NCBI GenBank assembly: GCA_037367355.1
Contig: CM074701.1
Location: forward strand, 2,790,001 to 2,854,000
Direction of reading: 5' to 3'
Length of the DNA stretch: 64,000 bases
From: Neoscytalidium dimidiatum
Taxonomy: Eukaryota; Ascomycota; Dothideomycetes; Botryosphaeriales; Botryosphaeriaceae
Shown: positions 36,850 to 49,549 of the stretch, piece after piece
Layout of the letters: each line of letters opens with the position of its first letter
Numbering within the stretch: position 1 is the stretch's first letter
The notes under the pieces: generated by a model
What the model was told of the DNA's origin: nothing
Database searches by the model: none
Seen by the model: the letters and a program-made list of their open reading frames with translations, nothing else
Position numbers and translations under genes: made by a program

Positions 36850-38760
36850 ATGGCACAACCTTTTTGGTGCCTGGCATCTCTCGGGATCTGGACCTTGGGT
36901 GTCCTTTCTCTTGAGGCAATCGCAGCCGATGTGGACTTGTCTGTCAGAGCCGTCACACCGGCACCTGTAGTTGTTCAAACAAGTCAGCAGTGGTATACCA
37001 CCACCACGGATTGAAAATTTACCAGAAGCTTACCTCGCGCAGGGAAGGCAATGACGGACCGTGGTCTAGCTACGTACTCCAAGTGGGAACGCCTGCACAG
37101 CAAGTTCGAGCCTTTATCTCTATTGGGGGCCAAGAGACATGGGTCGTCGTACCAGAAGGTTGCCCCTCTTCAGCGCCAAATGTCAACCAATGTCCCGAGC
37201 TACGAGGAGGTATATTCAGTACGAACGACTCTTCATCGTGGGAATCCACTACTTCAATTTGGAACAACACTGGGTTATATGAGCTCGCGACGATAGTTCT
37301 GAAAGATCTTGGCATCGACGGCGTAAGTGGTCTACAACGGCACAAAATTTGAATAACGAGATCTAACTACTGTTTGGTAGAATGGCGAGTACGGCTTTGA
37401 TAATGTTGGCCTCTCTTTCAATGGAGGAAACGGCGTAACACTTAACCACACTGTGGTGGCTGGTATCGCCACCCCGAACTTCTACTTAGGACAGTTTGGG
37501 GTTAGTCCTCGGCCCACTAACTTCACTGTGGATAACGGGAATTATTCAAGCCTTAACGATCCGGTAAGTGACTTGAATTCTGCGGTGATCTAATATCTGA
37601 CTGGCAGACGCGTCCAGCAACCAAGCTTCTTCTCATTGCTGAAAACCAATGACATGATACCAAGCCTGACTTATAGCTTCACTGCCGGATCGTACTCGCG
37701 CTCAAAAAGTGTGAGGAATGCACTCGGATCCATGATATTCGGTGGCTACGATGCATCGCTGAACGGCTCCTCGTCCGTCACGTTCGACTTTGCCGACGAC
37801 GCTGGGCGTGAGCTTGTCGTTGGTGTACAGTCAATCACCAAAAGCGTGAATGCCACAAATACGGATCTTCTCCCAAGCGGTATACTCGCCACGCTCGACT
37901 CCTCGCAGCCGAACATCTGGTTGCCGATACAGGCATGCCAGCGATTTGAGGAAGCCTTCGGGATTTCATGGAACGAAACAGCAGAGCTGTATATGCTCAA
38001 CTCCACTCTTCATGATTCGCTAGTCGAAGAGAATGCAAACGTAACTTTTCGTTTGGGAAACTCGGTATCTGGCGGACCGGCTGTCGACATCGTTTTCCCT
38101 TATGGCGCATTCGATCTCACAGCTTCCTGGCCTCTGGCTTCTGACTCGCAACCATACTTTCCCTTGAAGCGGGCAGCAAACGATACTCAAGTACGTTGAC
38201 GATGAATTCGCGGAATTATGGAGTTTGAACTAACCGAAGCTGAATAGTATACACTCGGCCGCGCATTCATGCAGGAGGCCTACTTAATTGCTGATTACGA
38301 GGAGAACAATTTTCAGCTTTCACAACGCAGGTGGGATGACAATGCCGAGCAAAACATCATTCCCATACGGGGAGCAAACAATACCGCAAGCGACTCTAAT
38401 GAGGAGGATTCGGGTCTCAGTATCGGAGGAATAGTTGGAATTGTGATTGGAGTCTTGGCTCTTGTCGCCATTCTGGGCGTTTTGGTATACATTCGACGCC
38501 GCAGGCGCAACCGCAGAATTAGCGAATTGCCGGAGAAGCCTGAAGGATACGAGGAGCTGGCAGTTTCGAAAGATCCGCCAAAGGTTCCGGATGCGGAGCT
38601 TCCTAATGAAGGTTCTCAAATCCACGAGATGGAAGCCGCAAAAGGTCATAATGCGGAGTTGTATGGAGATCAAGACCACCGGGTAGAGATAGACGGTGTA
38701 CAAAAGGTGGCGGAGATGGATGGAGCTGGGAGGAGACCTGAAGTGTATGAGCTACCATGA
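36850..38760 (+). CDS. Membrane-anchored aspartic-protease (A1) homologue lacking the first catalytic Asp
   Basis: Five exons: 36850-36992, 37043-37322, 37381-37563, 37618-38190 and 38248-38760, giving 563 aa. A signal peptide (residues 1-25, hydrophobic CLASLGIWTLGVLSL) leads into a pepsin-like fold starting GNDGPWSSYVLQVGTPAQ. At the first active site, where active enzymes read F/VDTGS, the sequence is FISIGGQETWVV (72-83), so the catalytic aspartate and DTG motif are gone. The second lobe retains ATLDSSQPNIWLP. Many N-glycosylation sequons are visible. One membrane segment (about 450-474, GLSIGGIVGIVIGVLALVAILG) is followed by an RRRRR stop-transfer cluster and an acidic cytosolic tail of about 85 residues. 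The layout resembles a receptor or a yapsin-like protein, and proteolysis is unlikely. Exon 4 uses the second of two nearby AGs (before 37618), because only that one keeps frame. Confidence 0.85.
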
Positions 38761-38858
38761 CAAGGGTAGCCAAACATGTAGATAAAGATGGTTCAGAATA
38801 AAACATCAGACAAGCCGGACTGAAGTCGAATTAAGACAAGCCTCCAGGAAAGCTCCAC

Positions 38859-39643
38859 CTAACATGCTGGCAACGTCTCCACCTGCCCCTGGGAACCCAA
38901 ACAACTGTCTTTGGTATCCACGCCCTCACTCTCTCCATCCCCTTTCTCCACGCCAATGAACTCCTGGCACACCGTATCAATCTCAGACCCGCACGAATTG
39001 CTGATATAAGCCGTGTCCCCGAAATTCGAGTTAATCCCCACGACGTCCGACGTCACGTTCAGCAACTCGACACCGTACACGAGGACATGCCTCGGACCGC
39101 CATTGCCCGTGCAGTCCCCGCAGCTGCGGTACAACTTGCCGGCATTGACGGCCGTGAAACTGCGAATGGTGACGGAGCCGATGCCGTTGTGCTGGACGAT
39201 CTTGTCGATAGCGTTGGCGGCGCCGCCGCCCTCGATCAGGACATCGCCGTCGCCGATGAGGGATATTGCGTCTGGAACAAATCCTGAGCTACTACCAAAA
39301 CATTTCTGTACCATGGGGATTTCCTGATACCTTCGCAGACATCCCTGAACCAGACATTCGTCAGAGTGCAAGAGCCCTCGCAGTGGATCCCCTCGAGCGA
39401 GTCGCCGCCGATGATGACGTTGGAGACGCTCGCGCCATCCTCGAGGATGAAGACGGCGTTCTCATCGCCCGTGTCCTCGTCGCTGTTGCAAGGCTGGCCG
39501 CGGTCAAACTCCTGATTGTTGAAGTCCTGCGAACCGGAGATGACGCTCGGGGAAGACAGCGAATTGATGTCGCCCGAGCGGGTAGGGATATTGAGGGTTT
39601 GCGCAGCTGCGGAGGCGATCGTCAGGGTGTACGCGAACTTCAT
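38859..39643 (-). CDS. Secreted pectate lyase, polysaccharide lyase family 3
   Basis: Two exons (39643-39331 and 39271-38859) give 241 aa, the normal size of a single-domain PL3 enzyme. A short signal peptide (KFAYTLTIASAAA) is followed by the parallel beta-helix sequence. PL3 hallmarks are visible: [55 protein letters not shown] (with the PL3-typical CEDA), the IEGGGA turn, DKIVQHNG and GKLYRSCGDC. The many cysteines suit an extracellular protein. The family cleaves polygalacturonate by Ca2+-dependent beta-elimination during plant-wall degradation. The gene is convergent with the pseudo-protease gene (98 bp between stops). Confidence 0.94.
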
Positions 39644-40529
39644 CTTAGCGAATGTGATATAAAGAATGAATCGATTGATTTATGATCCACTATCATTCTT
39701 TCCAGCAGCGTCTCCCTTATACGTTGTCTACCAAGACGCATCTTCTCTGGTGTCTCGTGCTCGGAATGTTAGAAGATGCTTTCCCGCCAAGTTAGAAAGG
39801 CGCCTGGCAGTCAGAGACTCTAGCAGGAGCGCATGATGGGCACGCAGATTTGGGTGAGGATCTGGCGCTGTGACCGTTGGAGCTGGTGTATCAGCGTCTT
39901 CTTGGCCAGCGCCGGCACTTGGCGGCAACCCTTGCACCCGGAGTCGAGATGAGATCTGGGGCATTAAGATTCCCCACAGGGACAATAATCCATCAATGAG
40001 GCTGCTGTCTGTATATTTTCTCACGCGAGCCTAATCTCCGATGTCACAATATTGCGCCATGACCTCCGTTGTCTACGGATACTTTTGACAGCAGATGGTC
40101 ATCCGGAGACTTGGGTTCTGCGCCAATGAGATAGCCGCATCATCCAGGGATGTTGCCTAAAGCACTCGCGTAGAATACTTCAGATACCTCTGTGCTATTC
40201 TGGGAACACTCAATGCTTTTTCACCATAGAGGAACAGCTTTGCAAGGCAACAACCTCTGCGTATATCTCAACTTCATCCTAAAATAAACTAACCGAACCC
40301 CACTTCCATCATCCCGACTATAGGTATATCGAGGAAACAACAAAAGAAAAAGCAGGGTATCGTCCACCACTCCATCCATCCATCCACAAAACCCAATTTC
40401 CACTCCATCCAGAACAGGGTAAAAAAAAAAATCAAAAGCGAGGGTATCAATACTTCAATTAAATAAAAAAAAAAACCAAAAGAAGAAAAAAAACACCCCC
40501 CCACGCAATCTACCCACCGACTTAACGAC
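39644..40529. other. Intergenic
   Basis: It contains the pectate lyase promoter on the right side of its ATG and the 3' flank of the F-box-like gene, with A-rich tracts at about 40421-40495. No supported gene. Confidence 0.55.
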
Positions 40530-43500
40530 TCACCGACTCAACAACCACTCCACCGCGCGATCCACCCTCAACCCATCGCCCGGATCCGTCCACATCAGCG
40601 CCGTCTTCGCCTCCTCGGCCGTGAACCCCATCTCGACGATGCGGAAGATGGCCTTCTCGGCCGTGTTCGTCGCCGCGCTGACCCCGCCGTCGCCGCCCCT
40701 CGCCGACGCCACGCCCAGCATCTCCTGCTGCAGCGGGTGCTGCGTCGAAACGCGGCGGCGGTGGGCGGGCAGGAACGCCGTCGGGGAGGTCGGGGAGACG
40801 GGGGCCGTGCGATGATAATGATGCTGCTGCTGCTGCTGCTGCTGCTGGTGGCTGTTATGCGCGGCAGCGGGGTGCGTGGAGAATGGATACGCGGGGTGGG
40901 CGGGCGGGTGGGAGTGCGAGTGGTGGTGGTGCGGCTGGTAGTAGGACGGGTGGTGGTTGCGGTAGTGCGACGGCGACGGCGACGGGCCCTGGTACGAGCT
41001 GTGGCGCTGCTGCGCCTGGCTGTAGCTGGGCGGCAGGACGCCGACGGGCGGCGGCGGCGGCGGCGGCGGGCTGAGCGGGATGCCAGACGCCGACGAGATG
41101 CTCAGGTTGGGCGTGCCGTGCGCGGTGGTGGGCGGCGTGGTAGTGCTTGTTGCGGCGGAGACGAAGGAGGGCGCGGAGCGCGCGTCGGCGCCCGCGGCGC
41201 TCACGGAGGAGACGCTCGAGTTGGAGGGGGAGCGCGGGTGTTGGGTGTGCTTCTTGCTGCTGGGGGCGTTCGCCTTGGCTGTGCTGGCGTTGCGGAAGGC
41301 TGGGTGCACTGCTTCTTCTGAGAAGAGGCGCGTGGTGTGGGCGCCGCCGTGGGAGGAGCTCGGCGGGCTGACGCCGCTTTCGCTGTCGCTGCTGCTGCTG
41401 CTGCGGCGGCCGCTGGAGTCGGAGTCGAGGAAGGAGCGGAGGGCTGGGTGTTGCTCGGTGGGAGAGCCGTAGTCGAACTGTTTGGCGTGGGCGAGGGTTT
41501 GGAGGAGGGGATTCGGGGGATTGGAGCCGGTGGGGCTGCGTTCTTGCATCTGATGCTGGCTCTGACGTTGGGAAGACTGTTCCAGTTGAGTATTCTGAGC
41601 GGGCTGGACGCCGGGGAGCTCGGGCATTGGAGGCAGGGCGATGAGCTCGCTCTGCGGGCGGGCGATGGGGGCCGGAGCGGGAGGGCAAGGGGTAGGGGCG
41701 CCGGCCATAACGCTGCTTGAGTTGGAGGGGTGACGGCGTGGCTGCGGTGATGCCAGGAGGAGGTTCTCATCCGAGCCCTCGCCGCTACCTTCGCCGCCCA
41801 ACCGGCTGAACACACCTTCCCACTCGCTCATCGGCCGTTCCATGCTCATGCGGACGAGTTGGCAGTCGCCAGTACGGCGGCGGGTGCGGATCTCCGCCTT
41901 ATGGGCGGCGATACGCTGGCGCATCACTTGCCTCATAGCGGCGCGGTCGCCTTGAGGGGTGGTAGAGGCCATGGCGGCGATTTTCTCCTCGTAGACACGA
42001 GCGACGGCTTCTTTGAGAAAAGTCCGGCGCGAGCCCTCGTGCTCTGGCGGGGACCAGTCCATCCAGCCATTCTCAAGCGCGAGAATGAAGGCGGAAGGGT
42101 CGGTGTTGACGGAGGCAGTGGCAAGTTCGAGGATGACAGAGAGGCCAAGGGTGGTGAGGTAGTAGACCCACTCCTCTGGGAGAGTGTCAGCGGACAGTAG
42201 CGTATACCCGGGGCAGGAACCACTTACGAAGCATATTTTCCTCTCCATCGATATCACCACCCCGAACATCTGTTGCCTCATACACACCAAATTCGCGCGC
42301 CTGCTCAGTGCGCCCTTCCAAACCGGATATTAGAACACCCATACAAGTCCAGATCTCCGTCATATCGTACAACTCCTCAGCCGAGAGCCCATCATCTCCG
42401 TTTCCTTTCGCGAAATGATCGGGAGCGTTAAGGAGTGCGTTACTCGCATCGAAGGAGTCGCTGGTCATGATGGTGGCTCTGATGCCCGTCTGGTGAACCA
42501 ATGGGCCACCACGAAGCCAGTCCATCTGACCAACAATATCATCCTCACGTCCCTTGTTGCAGCCAAAGATCTTGCAGAAAGTCCAGATACGCCAGAACGC
42601 GTTGTCTACGCGGGCGGCACGAGCAGCACCACTGCTCGCCAGCGCCATGACCGTTTCCGGCCGAAGGAAGGACTGACATCGCGTCAGCACCAAGGACTTA
42701 AGCGCAGTGATGATGTACGTGTCGCGCATGTGGTGGCGGTAGAAGGTCGTTGGCGTGTACTCTGGTTGCGGCAGTGCACTGTCCGGGTTGGGGTGCTCGG
42801 CGCCATCCGGGTAAGGCGGCGACACTTCGCGATGCTCCCAGGCTGGCGGCGATTGTGTCTTCAGGACGCAGCGCATCAAGCTCAACTCGTGACGCTTGAA
42901 GACGCGGTAGAAGCCCCTGTTAACGCGGGAGAGGGAGAAGAGGTCATCGAGGGCCTGCAGCCTCTCGAAGATGCTGAAGATGACCTTTTCGGCAGCATCG
43001 GGCTCGATGACCCTCTGACTTGGCGCACGGCGCGGATGTTGCTTCTTCTGCTTGTGCTGCGATCTGGCGCTGCCCTTCTTCTGGTTATGCTTATCATGGT
43101 CAGCACTTAGGACGGTGGTGGTTAAGCTCAAGCGCTGACGCGGCCCCCGCACATGCATGCCGTAAGATTGAGAAGAAGTAGACGACGTTCTGATTAAAAG
43201 AGGCCTTACTTGTTGAGTCGCAATGTGATTGGACGAACCCGCAACAGGCATCGACGTGACTCTTTTGCGGCGCGATGATTTGCGGGGCGGTGTTGGTGCG
43301 CGGGCGGAAGAGTAAGACGACATCCTTTGACTGCCAAGGCCACGGGCGCCCAGCATGTCATCCCATTCGAAGGGCGATTGTTCGGTAATGCTTGACAGGT
43401 GCTCTTCCAAGGCAGTTTCAGCCTCGCTCAGCGTTGGGCTTGGGGGACCGCTGTGGGGAACCGAACCGTTGTCCGTGGCTTGGCCACGAGCAGGCAGAGA

Positions 43501-45009
43501 CATGCGCGGATTGCGACGGGAGTTCTTCCGACTCACTACGGAGTTTCTGGCGCTGAGGGTGGGACTGCTCGCATGGTTCCGCAGTTTGGCTATTGTTTGC
43601 TGGATAGAGGGTATTTGAGGCTCCGGTGGCAGCGGCTTGTCTTTATTTAAGTCTCTCTTCGGGTCCTTGTTGAGCTGATGTAAGCTTGTCGCCGACACAG
43701 GGGTCGCTGGTTGGCTGGTAGTTACGACGGGAGTCGAATCATCAAAAATTCCGGCTGCAGCTGGTGAGATGATGGAGTATGCTTTGCTAGCAGTGCGCGC
43801 GTCGTAGTTAAGCAGGTTCGGATTCTGCCGGAGACAGGGTTCAAGGTTATCGTCCACGCTTGTCCACGATGTTCGGTTGCTCTCGTTATAATTAGAGGAC
43901 TTGGCGTCGTCGTTCTCCGAGTTCGATGCGCCTGAGGAGCTGGAGAAAGACGGGTGTTTTGAAACTGTTGCGGAGACCGGCATTTCGGCGACTTCGTCCA
44001 AATAAATCGGTACCGTTTGTTGCCGCTGGGTTATGATCTGGTGTGCCAGCGGAGACACAGCCGAATTACGTACAGCAATACTGCCGCTCGCCAAAGGCGG
44101 CGAGACATCGCGAGACGAGATGATTTCTCCTGCGCTGGAGTGTTGCACTGCCTGTGACACAAAAGGAGGGCGCGCATGAGGAGCACGATTTTTCAGATCG
44201 TTGGGAATAACAACCTGGATCCTCGGCCTCTTGTCCTTCTGCGTGGGTGGCAGCTCGCGGGCCGGTGTCTCAAGTTTGATGGGTCTCGAATCCAATTCGG
44301 CGATGAAGGTGTTCTGCGGCTGTGGCACGGAAGGCATTGATGCCACCTCGGCCTCCCAGTAGGCTTTCCCGTCCTTCCAGAAACCAATGCAGCCTGCATC
44401 TCCCTCGCTCTTTCTTCCCTTCTTGTTCTTCTTCCGCGGCGAATTCGGCGAGACAGTTGGAGAATACAGGCTCGGAGGCGGGTAGTATGGCGGTGTAGAC
44501 AGTGGCAAACTGAATTGGCCAATGTTGCTCAGAATCTCGTCATTTGGAGACGTGGCCATTGTTGCGTCGACTCTGGCATGGCTAAGAGGATCTGGTGCAG
44601 CGCGGGAGTGGATCGGAGAGCCCGACGCATTCGCAATCGGCGAGGGCAGGGCCGGCTCGTGTGCTGCTTGGGGAACTGCTCGGAGGATGCAGCCCTTCGG
44701 CACTTGCTGCTGTGACCGGCCCATTTTCCACCTCTTCGACGAGCCTCTGGGCGAGGGAGTGGCGATGGTGTATGTGGGAGTGGAAGTGGGCAGGGAAAAT
44801 GGAGCGACGAGCTGGACTGGAGTATCGGTTCCACGGCGGCTGAAGACAGAATCGGGTCGCCGACGGATGCCAGAAAGAGCCCGAGTGGACAAACGGCTCC
44901 GGGAGTTCGAGCGGGAGACACGAAAACGCTTGGATGGATGAGATGCCAGAGGCTTATGCAGTCCAGAAGCCATAGCTGGTTCTGAAACGGGCATGGGTAT
45001 GGAGGTCAT
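40530..45009 (-). CDS. Large F-box-like protein with C-terminal UBA domain and polyglutamine tract
   Basis: Two exons (45009-42228 and 42175-40530) give 1475 aa. The 52-nt intron has a canonical GTAAGT donor, a CTGAC branch-like element and a CCCAG acceptor, and restores frame at ENML|QEWVYYL. Residues 1-660 are Ser/Pro-rich and disordered. An F-box-like helical segment lies at about 665-710 (EKVIFSIFERLQALDDLFSLSRVNRGFYR), followed by a conserved helical domain to about residue 1020 (ITALKSLVLTRCQSFLRPETVMALAS, AFWRIWTFCKIFG). Next comes a long Ser/Pro/His-rich linker with about eight glutamines near residue 1370. A UBA domain of about 42 residues ends the protein (EKAIFRIVEMGFTAEEAKTAL to WLLSR). 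F-box proteins recruit substrates to SCF ubiquitin ligases and UBA domains bind ubiquitin. The pairing suggests a role in ubiquitin signalling, but no substrate can be named. Confidence 0.85.
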
Positions 45010-48000
45010 GATGGCAGTTGGTGGGCTGCAATTAGCTGGAGCTCCAACTGGAGCGTACGTGAGAGGGGGCGAGGGGGCGAAATGACGAGTCGCTGAGGCG
45101 TCTGGATATGGCGAGCAGGGACATGTATATCAGATGGGCATGGGCGGGAGCGGGCTGAGGCCAGATCGCGCGCGGCGAATGGGAAGCCAGGCACGCAGGT
45201 TTAAGACATTGCGGCGTTGGAAGCGGACGGAAGCATAGTGGCAGCATGACGGAAATAAACTATTAGAGCTACAACTCTGCGGGCTTGGGCTCGTGGCGGA
45301 CTGGACCGGGGCTGACGCGCACTGCTGGGCCGGGCGTTGGTGGTGTTGCGTCGCCGGCCATGGGGAAACAGCGGACAGGATGCTTTTTCGGGCTTGGGGG
45401 CCAATGCAGCGGGGGCCGGGGAGCAGCGACCAGGCGCACGGCATCGATCTGCCGGGGGGCGGTCGTCGAATCAGGACGGGTGCGGGATGCGAGGTGCACG
45501 GGCGGAGTAGCGGGCCCAAGGCTGAGTCTGTAAAAATAGCTGCGCCTGCTGCTGCACCCGCGCCCGCCCGTGCGCCCTGCGCCGCGCACAGCCATCAGTG
45601 GCCAGCGACAGCAGCAACACCACCCCGCTGCCCGCCGTCTATTCTTGTGCCCAGCAACACAATCCATCCGCCCCGACTTCTCCCCCAAAAATTGCAAACT
45701 TGGCCGAACAGGCTCGCTGCCAAGGCCCCGCCGAAGGGTCCCGGCCGAGCGACGAGATAAAGCCTTGCGGGCCCGCATCTACTCAACATGTTCCGCCCTG
45801 GCTTGCGCTCGGCAGCCCTCAGCCCTCAGCTGAGCGTGCCCGGCCGAGAAGCAGGTCCAGCATCAGCAGCGACAGCCACCAGCCGCTCTCGAGGCGTCCA
45901 TGCCAAGCCAACGTGGGCCAGCATTCCCTAAAGCGGCCATCCCGGGCGATCGTCAAGCAACAGGGAACCTGCCGACCAAACGTCCGTCGCCGAGCAACTT
46001 ACTCGAAGCCTGGTGACCGCTTCGCTTTGCATTGTGCGCTGCGTCGCCTGACGCGCAACCACTGGTGCTGGGTGACGTCGGCAATGATGAGTGCTGTCGG
46101 CATCTGCCCGCGTGCTCGACAGTCCGCCGTTTGAAGTTGTGGTAACGGGCGTTCATTGTGGGCGGCCGCCGGTCCAGCCATCTATCCTCCAGCCGACGGC
46201 TTGTGGCGCTGGACTTGTTGCGCGAGCTCCTGCTTTTTTGTCCGTCATGCTGCCAAAACTCCGACGTTGCAGGTTGCGCATGCACGCCGTCAGCGTTGGC
46301 AGCGCCACACCACTGTTGGCTCCCACCTTGCCTGCTTGTGTATGTACTGTACCCCCTCTAAAGGACCCACTGCTCACCGAAGCAAGGTAAGTAATTTGAG
46401 ATTTCCGCCCTTGGGTGACAGCTGGTATGACGGGTTTGCCATCTCTCTCTCCTCTCTCTCTCTCTCTTCCTTGCTGTTTTGTTTGTCTCGAAGCAAGACA
46501 AGTACTTGAAAGCTGGCCTGGGCGGGAGAAACCTTGCCATCTCGCACGCAATGCTCCCGCTCCCCGCTCCACGTACACCCCTCCCTTGCCGAGTACGTGT
46601 GCAGTCCGAGACTACAAGCCACCGAAACACCAGCTCCCGTGTCCGCCCTGACCTGGCCATGTACAATATAGAGAGATGTCTGCTGCATCGCGATCCACCA
46701 GCATGCCTGCACCCGAGCCCCAGCCGACCGCGTCAGCAGAATGCGACTCCGAACGCGACTTCCCCAGCATCCTGCGACGCACGCCAAAAGCCGGCGTTCG
46801 GCCGGCTATCGTGTTTCGCTGTTGCACGACAGATGCCGACGGTAGAACGACGTCTGTCAGAATATTTCCACTTTGCGCAGGCGTCGGTAATAGCGCAGAA
46901 GCCAGATGAACGAACTTGCCCAACGACAAGAAAATTATCACGAGGGCAAATCCGGCCTTCCGACGAGTCGTAGTTTTTGTAGTGCATGAACCAAGGCCGG
47001 GACGGGCGTGGCTGGCCGACAAGCATCATGCCCGCAGACGGGAAGGACCCTTCGGGCATCTCTATTTTACTCTCGGTCCCCCGTGTCTCGTACGCGGCAC
47101 CCGCACCCGCTGGCGGCGCCCGCTAACCGAACGCCTTTTTTCTTTTTTGTGGCCCCCCCAGCGCGTGCTCAGCTAAGGCGGATTCCTTCCCGCGCGCTCT
47201 ATACTTCGGGGTCCCGAGAGCGGGCCACCTCTCTCGCTCGTGCGAGCGTGGATATGACTGCTGCCCGCTGCTGCCTTTGATCCTTCCAGGCGACGAACCT
47301 TCAAGTCGGTATCGGCCGGGACTGACTTGTAGAGAGCGAGAGGGACAGTTAGGTTCTTTCCGTCCATAACGAAAGCAGGCAAGTAAGAAAAGAAAATAGA
47401 ACAACAGAATAGTTCTGGCCGCCCATCCGGCTCTCCCGAAACTCTGCATCGGCAAAGCGACGACGCGACTGGTCAGCCTTGCCGGCTGTTTTCCTGCGCT
47501 CGCGTAGCTTAAACGCAAGTAGCTCGCGTTCCTCGGCTTCTACTTCCATGCTTTTAGGTGTGGTCAATGCAAGTTTACTAGCCGTCTTTCTTTCGCCTTC
47601 CGACCTATCCCCTTTCACGTAGAAGATCAGCCGAGAAAGAAGGTGCTCCATGTTTCCAAGAAAAGCCACTCCGCGAAGCCAGGTCTTTCGGACACCTGAC
47701 TCTCGCGATCCTCGGATAGGACTGCGGTTGTGTTTCGGTGCTGCGAGTGCAACAGTCACGCCTGTTTTTCTCAAACACCGGACAACTGCGTGATTGTTGG
47801 TACGTGGCGGGAAGGAAGATAGTTGTGATTCTTGTGACGTCAGGCGAAAGGTCGGAATATCGAGACGACTCGAATGGAGGATGCAACACGAGCGTGACGA
47901 GACAACTGAAACAGCCACATGACTAAATCTGGTGCTGTTTATGGGGAAATCTAGAGCAGGAGGTTGGCAGAAAATATAGCTCGCTTGTTGGGCAAACTTC

Positions 48001-48523
48001 CTGGAATACGCAGAGACTGATGTCCAACGACGAGTCGTGTTGGTTGGATCTAGTGTGCTACCCGTTCGGGCAATCTGTAGTTCCTGACCAACAGCTTCAA
48101 ATGTAAACCTGGCCAGAATACTCGGACCCCATAGCGCCACTGTTTAAGGTGCTGAAATGTGAGGTGCAGACGCCGCAGATCTGTCTTATGGCGAGCGGGC
48201 CAGGCACAGAGTGCTGAGATTGCAACACTGTGAATCTGGCCCCCCGTTAGTCCAGGCACCGCAGTTGAGGCTCCGCGGCCCAAATCTGTCCTCATGTGAT
48301 TCCCTTTTTATTAGTGCCAACATCCTGACATCGTCCCTCAGTCATTCGCTCCGAATGAGGCTCCGCTCAAGGAAAAACTGCACCTTGATGGCACGCATCC
48401 GCTGCCGGGCTGACCCCAATCATCGCAGGCGTCCACACCAACTAGTCCTCATCCGCCGTCTCTCACTCTCACCTGCCCTTCACACACCTCCTTCCCACAG
48501 TCCGCCACCCAGCAGCCACACCC
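45010..48523. other. 3.5-kb intergenic region
   Basis: The left end holds the promoter of the F-box-like gene. TC repeats occur at about 46440-46470. The only long frame (47349-48140, minus) encodes a sequence without domains and is not supported. No RNA gene was recognised. Confidence 0.55.
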
Positions 48524-49549
48524 TCACCCCTTCGCCCCCTTCCCACCACCCGCCGCCGTCGCCGCCATCGCCTTCGCCTCCTCGACCCTCCCCTCCTCCA
48601 CCAACGCCGCCCACACCTCGCAAACCCGCTTGTGCCCACCGGCCTTCCAATCCCGCCGCTGGCACTCCCGCCCACAATACCGCACCACCCCGCACCCGGC
48701 GCACCGCCTCGTCCCCTCCACCCGCCCGCAAACCCTACACCGCGGATCCTCCGGCCCGGCCGGCGGCACGACGCGCACGCGCTCCTGGTCGTGATCGTCG
48801 TTGTGCGTGTCCTCCATCGCGCACCGCAGCCGCTTGCGCGCCATCTCGCCGCACGCCGCGTCGCCGCAGACGGGCGTGACCAGCACGTCGACCCGCTTGC
48901 CCGTCTCCTCCTCCTCCTTCTCCCCCGCCGCCGCCGCCCCCTGCGTGCCGGCCGCGTCCTCGTACGGCGGGGGACGACGGCCGTCCTCGACGTGCAGGAA
49001 GCTGACCGGCGTGAGCAGCACGCTCTCCTTCGCCCGGCCGCACACGTCGCACGCGGCGGGCGCCGCGTCGCGGCACTCGTCCTGGTGCGCGCCCAGCACG
49101 TCCTGCAGCACCTGCACGAAGAGGTCTTGCGCCGACGCGGGCGGGGCGGCGCCGAGGAGGATGTCCGGGACGGGATGGGTGTGGGTGATTTTCTTGGGGG
49201 GCGCGGGGCGGGGCTGCGGTTCTGCGTGCGCGGTCGAGGGGTCGGTCGTCGGGGTCGGTTGTTGTTGGATCAGGAAGTGGAAGGGGATCGGGGTGGCGGG
49301 GAGGTCTTGCTCGTCGTCTGAGGCGGGGGCATCGTCGTTTGAGGCGGGATTTGTGGGTGCAGAGGAGGAGGTGGAAGGCGCTGCGAGGTCGTAGGTCGGT
49401 ACGGCTTCGCTGTAGGCCGGGGGAGAGACGTCGGAGGTGTAGGATGGAGCGTCGGTCGTTGGTTTGGAGGCCGGTACTGCGGGGTTGTTTGCTGCGGTGC
49501 TGGTGGGATTTGGCGCGGTCACTGCTGTCGTTGTTGATGATGATGGCAT
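48524..49549 (-). CDS. MYND zinc-finger protein
   Basis: Single exon, 341 aa. The first 110 residues are Ser/Thr/Pro-rich and disordered. A conserved central part (about 125-230) includes DILLGAAPPASAQDLFVQVLQDVLGAH and a CxxC pair (CDVC), with further cysteines in VCGDAACGEMARKRL. The MYND finger is at 271-310, with cysteines in CRVC, CAGC, YCGREC and the closing HKRVC. MYND fingers bind short proline-containing peptides and occur in transcriptional co-repressors and SET-domain enzymes. No SET domain is present, so a protein-interaction role is most likely. The C-terminus is an Ala/Gly-rich tail of 31 residues. Confidence 0.85.
   Translation of the reverse strand: MPSSSTTTAVTAPNPTSTAANNPAVPASKPTTDAPSYTSDVSPPAYSEAVPTYDLAAPSTSSSAPTNPASNDDAPASDDEQDLPATPIPFHFLIQQQPTPTTDPSTAHAEPQPRPAPPKKITHTHPVPDILLGAAPPASAQDLFVQVLQDVLGAHQDECRDAAPAACDVCGRAKESVLLTPVSFLHVEDGRRPPPYEDAAGTQGAAAAGEKEEEETGKRVDVLVTPVCGDAACGEMARKRLRCAMEDTHNDDHDQERVRVVPPAGPEDPRCRVCGRVEGTRRCAGCGVVRYCGRECQRRDWKAGGHKRVCEVWAALVEEGRVEEAKAMAATAAGGGKGAKG

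Noticed and set aside
47349..48140. 263-codon open frame, minus strand
   Set aside because: No domain, no family motif, no homologous splice partner. It lies in a long non-coding stretch, so it is probably a chance frame.
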